DNA of 45,048 nucleotides. Source: Ignavibacteria bacterium. Lineage in GTDB: Bacteria; Bacteroidota; Ignavibacteria; Palsa-1295. Each line of letters begins with the position of its first letter. The stretch's first letter is position 1. The notes below the pieces were generated by a model. The model made no database searches. It was given only the letters and a program-made list of their open reading frames with translations, and was not told where the DNA came from. Position numbers and translations under genes: made by a program. Below, in pieces: positions 43,101 to 45,048 of this stretch. The DNA is taken from NCBI GenBank assembly GCA_013287605.1, contig JABDDM010000011.1, positions 1 through 45,048 of the forward strand. The letters run 5' to 3'.

Positions 43101-43276
43101 GAGAGACTTACGCTGATCTCATCCGCGTTGGGAGGCAATTCGTAAGGATGGGGCGCGGGAACAATGATCACTTCTTTGAGTGCAGCACGAGTGCTACCTG
43201 CCCCAAAGAGGGGAGCCAACAAGAAGAGGATGGCCAAGGACCATCGAAGCTTGATGTGATGTGCCGCGATCGTCAT
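40121..43276 (-). CDS. Divergent outer-membrane usher-like protein with extra C-terminal domains
   Basis: The 1051-aa protein has a signal peptide (WSLAILFLLAPLFGAGSTRA). Residues 33-175 form an N-terminal domain (IPAIIVDKDVYIPIMDVLDFV) like the ligand-binding front of ushers. The segment near 335-395 (WTVELYVNEALVNSVRADPA, then YTFLPAGRVDYSLTYG) is the typical usher motif before the barrel. Residues 400-690 are beta-strand rich. At about 692 there is RPFLDLNNDGIYQRDEP, an SdrD-B/carboxypeptidase-regulatory-like module. The last 130 or so residues (EIALGTTADKVLPKLGQPRD onward) resemble a SmpA/BamE-like domain, unusual in ushers. A PapD-like chaperone and a DUF4402 protein lie directly upstream, supporting a chaperone-usher role. 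It could be a different secretion pore. Confidence 0.72.
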   Translation of the reverse strand: MTIAAHHIKLRWSLAILFLLAPLFGAGSTRAALKEVIIVPAPHPYELPPNADEISVSLSLRKVGHRVIPAIIVDKDVYIPIMDVLDFVKVKSDLSADRKTISGFFIDESETYVIDLQGHDIRKGQSHVNLTPKDLIVTNAGDFLRTDIYMQVFGIDCQFNFNNLDIKLFCDRELPAVSEANRKKNAGNIAAAEGDVQVDRRFPLRRAFVSAGVLDWSVTTLMTRDPHDASNNTHTENYLIGFGGDLFGGDIDAHYNGSPQAPHDWHTIGQEALWRWNYATPDSKWLTQTTIGTISSAATNALSDSVIGFQITNKPIQFTSALAEYTIRDVTEPGWTVELYVNEALVNSVRADPAGNYSFAVPLSYGAASAKLKFYGPNGEVRTKSLEVRIPYTFLPAGRVDYSLTYGTNKNTLDFKNNIAQLNADVGVSSLLTVGGGLKYYKEPGFSPFAPFASFSTQVINGLLLNGQWVSGSGLNGNLSFLSGGLSVEAFYEHPFANQRFSGLTQKGDQRRLNISVPIEPLTGALSVLATDAPGNDGTAASDLKALLSGELFSIPLTLTTLAGFTRTNFSFASQGVSEGIAFFLLGPFNIMINPETGYDFGLHQITHVGASFQRNFGTAGRIGLFLRDDLISKSISASLNLSYTLPWAQVGTYGGTNGGTNSVGSLSQGSIIFDGSSNEVVLSNRNFVERAGIIVRPFLDLNNDGIYQRDEPIVKNFKVRINAGRVIRQDNGIIRVMDLDPYYTYILRNSTDGVENLAWIPKYQTCSVTVDANSFNEVNIPITVSGQISGYVRLVGKGGPEAQGGIKLRVKSLTGDREEIKMPDDFMSYETGEFYNIGLTPGKYQVYPDSEQLKRLHLAADPPVINFELHNSNDGDIIDTLNFLLRMQGAPDTAVSPATNIKTPTTNAAHPDLTEIALGTTADKVLPKLGQPRDILLKTKVVGGVRTISDNLVAGECRLPLARMIDFDTNNVLKAMNMVFHGHDANRMGNQDCLLNWLTSQYGYPESTFDVGKEKRYGWQSGNTQVTLETRTISVSEYDLFISFTRIPGK

Positions 43277-43303
43277 GCGATCCCTGCAAATAATGCAGGA
43301 CGA

Positions 43304-44197
43304 TTAGTTTAGGCTGAGTTCTGCCGAAGCGAGTACCGATTCTTTGGTCGCCTCAGGTGAATAGGTCTGATATTCGACCACTAGCTTTCCGTTCGAGAGC
43401 GAAACCCCATCGGGCAGAAGCAGTGGAAGCGAAATATTTCTATGAGCATTCGGCATTAAGACCGCCACACCCTTTATAACACCTATGATCGTCTCTTCAC
43501 CTTTCTTGTTAACAAACTTTGCAATGATCATCCCATAAAGTGACTGATTCCCCGAACGAAAGAGCTTACCACCGAGCATCGGGGCTTTCGTTGCCGAGTC
43601 GTAATGAACCTTCAATTCACCAAGCGAAGCGACTGCTGGCTTTGTGCCATTTCGCACGATAATTGGAATTGCGACTGCCATCGAGGTGGAAATGTTGAAA
43701 TACATCGCCTTCAACGAGTCCGGAACGATCCTGCTGATTTCTTTTGGACGAGGTATAGAGCGAAAAAGGAGATGACTACGATATTCTCCGATCGGAAGAT
43801 CCGAAGGTTTTAGTAGTTGTAAGCGGATCGTCTGCGATTGACCCGGGCCAAGCGTCACTTTTTTCGGGAAGAACCTGATAAGCTTGTCAGCGTACATTCC
43901 ATGAGGATCGAGGTGCGCAGAGTCGATTTGGACGGTAGCACCATTCGTGTCCATCTCCGACTGGATCATGCTTACCTGATAGGTCGCTGTATCGGTCCCG
44001 TTGTTAATCAGAACAACCATGTCATTGCGTTGCTGTCCTTCAAAGACAACGCGCTTTGGGTTGACGATGAGCGGATTAGCCTTCTGCGTTCGAAAATTCT
44101 GCGCCTGTGCAGAACACGTCTCTGTATTGAGCATGAGCGCAACAAGCAGAGAAGCGATTACCGCTAACTGGTACATGAGCGAATGGAGACGTTGCAT
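43304..44197 (-). CDS. PapD-like periplasmic pilus chaperone
   Basis: The 297-aa exported protein has a signal peptide when started at ATG 44197 (QRLHSLMYQLAVIASLLVALML...CSAQ); the frame continues to a GTG at 44224. The first Ig domain has NPLIVNPKRVVFEGQQRNDM and VVLINNGTDTATYQVSMIQ, then PKKVTLGPGQSQTIRLQLL and LPIGEYRSHLLFRSIP, the usual PapD-type strand order with the donor-strand G1 edge. A second domain (SLGELKVHYDSATKAPMLGG onward) follows. Periplasmic chaperones of this type hold pilin subunits and deliver them to the usher. The usher starts 27 bp downstream, and the pilin-like gene is 110 bp upstream. Confidence 0.8.
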   Translation of the reverse strand: MQRLHSLMYQLAVIASLLVALMLNTETCSAQAQNFRTQKANPLIVNPKRVVFEGQQRNDMVVLINNGTDTATYQVSMIQSEMDTNGATVQIDSAHLDPHGMYADKLIRFFPKKVTLGPGQSQTIRLQLLKPSDLPIGEYRSHLLFRSIPRPKEISRIVPDSLKAMYFNISTSMAVAIPIIVRNGTKPAVASLGELKVHYDSATKAPMLGGKLFRSGNQSLYGMIIAKFVNKKGEETIIGVIKGVAVLMPNAHRNISLPLLLPDGVSLSNGKLVVEYQTYSPEATKESVLASAELSLN

Positions 44198-44307
44198 ACG
44201 TGGCTGATTTAGTAATGGTAACACTCTGCTTTTTTCAACGTTAAGTTGTCAACAAACAAAAAATCAATGGCTCAAGAACTTCTATACCTGGGCTCCAGGC
44301 TCACAAA

Positions 44308-44805
44308 TTAATTATAAATCGTTGTCAGAAAATTGGTACCTGAATAAGGACCGTTTGCCTGAGTGGCACCAATGTTAAGCGTTGCTCCAACCTGGATCGT
44401 CTCTTTTCCATTGGTAAGAACACCCGTTCCAGTCTTGGTAAAATGATCGAGGGTCATTGTTTGCGTCCCCCCGGCAACTGTCAGAGTAATCGAACTTGGA
44501 AAGAGGATCGAGTACGAAGCTGCGGTATCGCCAGTGATCTCGAATGAAGCTGGGTGAGGATCGGAAGCCGCCGTGTTGAATAATACAACGCCGCCGCTTG
44601 CGCTCCTCGTGCCAGAAGTTGTGATCGTAACTGATCCTGAACCGGAGCCTGTAAAGAACTCACCGAAATTCCAGTCGGCCAACTGGTTCATTGTGATCGC
44701 CGTCTTTGGCGTTGTCTGCGCTCTCGTCCCGGTAGCAGATAGCATTGCTGCCAACGCAACACAACCGAGAGACACTGGACCGCAAAAACGTCTAAAGCTT
44801 TTCAT
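44308..44805 (-). CDS. DUF4402 pilin-like subunit
   Basis: The 165-aa exported protein has a signal peptide (FCGPVSLGCVALAAMLSATGTRA). The mature part follows the DUF4402 pattern: LADWNFGEFFTGSGSGSVTI, TTSGTRSASGGVVLF, PASFEITGDTAASYSILFP, ETIQVGATLNIGATQANGPY and a final FLTTIYN strand. DUF4402 proteins resemble spore-coat-U/archaic-pilus subunits. There are no Cys residues in the mature part. It is the first gene of the usher locus and should be the exported cargo. Two 16-bp direct repeats lie just upstream of its start. Confidence 0.8.
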   Translation of the reverse strand: MKSFRRFCGPVSLGCVALAAMLSATGTRAQTTPKTAITMNQLADWNFGEFFTGSGSGSVTITTSGTRSASGGVVLFNTAASDPHPASFEITGDTAASYSILFPSSITLTVAGGTQTMTLDHFTKTGTGVLTNGKETIQVGATLNIGATQANGPYSGTNFLTTIYN

Positions 44806-44828
44806 AGTCGTATCAGAGCATCTATCGA

Positions 44829-44864
44829 TTTAGAAGACATTCACTGATTTTAGAAGACATTCAC
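44829..44864. repeat. 16-bp direct repeat upstream of the pilin-like gene
   Basis: TTTAGAAGACATTCAC occurs at 44829-44844 and again at 44849-44864, a 20-bp period. On the minus strand it reads GTGAATGTCTTCTAAA twice, ending 24 bp before the ATG of the pilin-like gene. Spacing of two helical turns would suit two regulator sites on the same DNA face. Confidence 0.55.
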
Positions 44865-45048
44865 CTTGGTGCACTGGTCTCTTGCCGACAGATTGGAGGC
44901 GGGTGCTGCTCAATCAGCATTGATCGTCCAGATGCGGCGAGAAAGCACTCGCCACTGTCATCGTGAACAGGCCTCGAACCGGTCACCTGGCTCTCTGGCT
45001 GCAAGGTCAGTGTGGCACCAGCATTGATTCTTCCAGCTGCACGCGCAC
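44861..45048 (-). other. Possible 3' end of an upstream gene at window edge
   Basis: The minus strand is open for 61 codons from the right edge to TGA at 44861-44863; it reads AGRINAGATLTLQPESQV near the start. That segment is a little like the strand lines of coat-hanger or pilin-like proteins, but it is short, ends in a composition unlike its neighbours, and the region may simply be the promoter of the usher locus. Confidence 0.2.

Overview
The window looks like chromosomal DNA from a Gram-negative bacterium of the FCB (Bacteroidota/Chlorobiota/Ignavibacteria/Kapabacteria-like) group. Three very different secreted proteins end in a type IX secretion (Por) sorting domain. Menaquinone is made by the futalosine route (mqnD). 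Most genes lack a Shine-Dalgarno sequence, although a few have a good one. The taxonomic placement is inferred from gene content; no marker was compared with a database.

Layout. (1) 1-1410, minus strand: a translation/secretion block of tRNA-Gly, a zinc-ribbon protein, rpmG, tRNA-Trp, secE and the 5' part of nusG, with a structured 169-bp gap between secE and nusG. (2) 1411-2208: a gene-free, repeat-rich spacer ending in a strong terminator. (3) 2209-11480, minus: two T9SS cargo proteins (1982 and about 570 aa) and a 480-aa envelope protein built of about five tandem repeats. (4) 11595-19707, plus: an 1862-aa SBBP/T9SS adhesin-like protein whose N-terminus carries an in-frame repeat insertion, a double-OmpA-domain protein and a GyrI-like protein. 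(5) 19730-23073, minus: SpoU-family RNA methyltransferase, methylmalonyl-CoA mutase catalytic subunit, DUF3667 protein. (6) 23224-27259, plus: a DUF4397-like lipoprotein, then four overlapping genes: a LolC/E permease with an apparent ATC start, a Nudix protein, MutY and Ogg2. The last three look like a compact oxidised-guanine (GO) repair set. (7) 27260-34669: a PflX-like radical SAM protein (minus), then on plus a GT9 heptosyltransferase, a DUF3108 protein, an M15-like putative DD-peptidase, a carboxylesterase, threonine dehydrogenase, a GNAT and mqnD. (8) 34689-40046, minus: a seven-gene, tightly packed unsaturated-uronate operon (flavin monooxygenase, KduD, KduI/IolB, RraA-like, KDPG aldolase, GH105, VOC). 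(9) 40121-44805, minus: a divergent chaperone-usher-like locus (DUF4402 pilin-like subunit, PapD-like chaperone, usher with extra C-terminal domains).

Most notable: the unusual chaperone-usher-like locus, the uronate operon with an aromatic-type flavin hydroxylase and no visible KDG kinase, the GO repair operon joined to a LolC/E gene, the repeat-built envelope protein, and mobile-type repeats translated inside a secreted protein.
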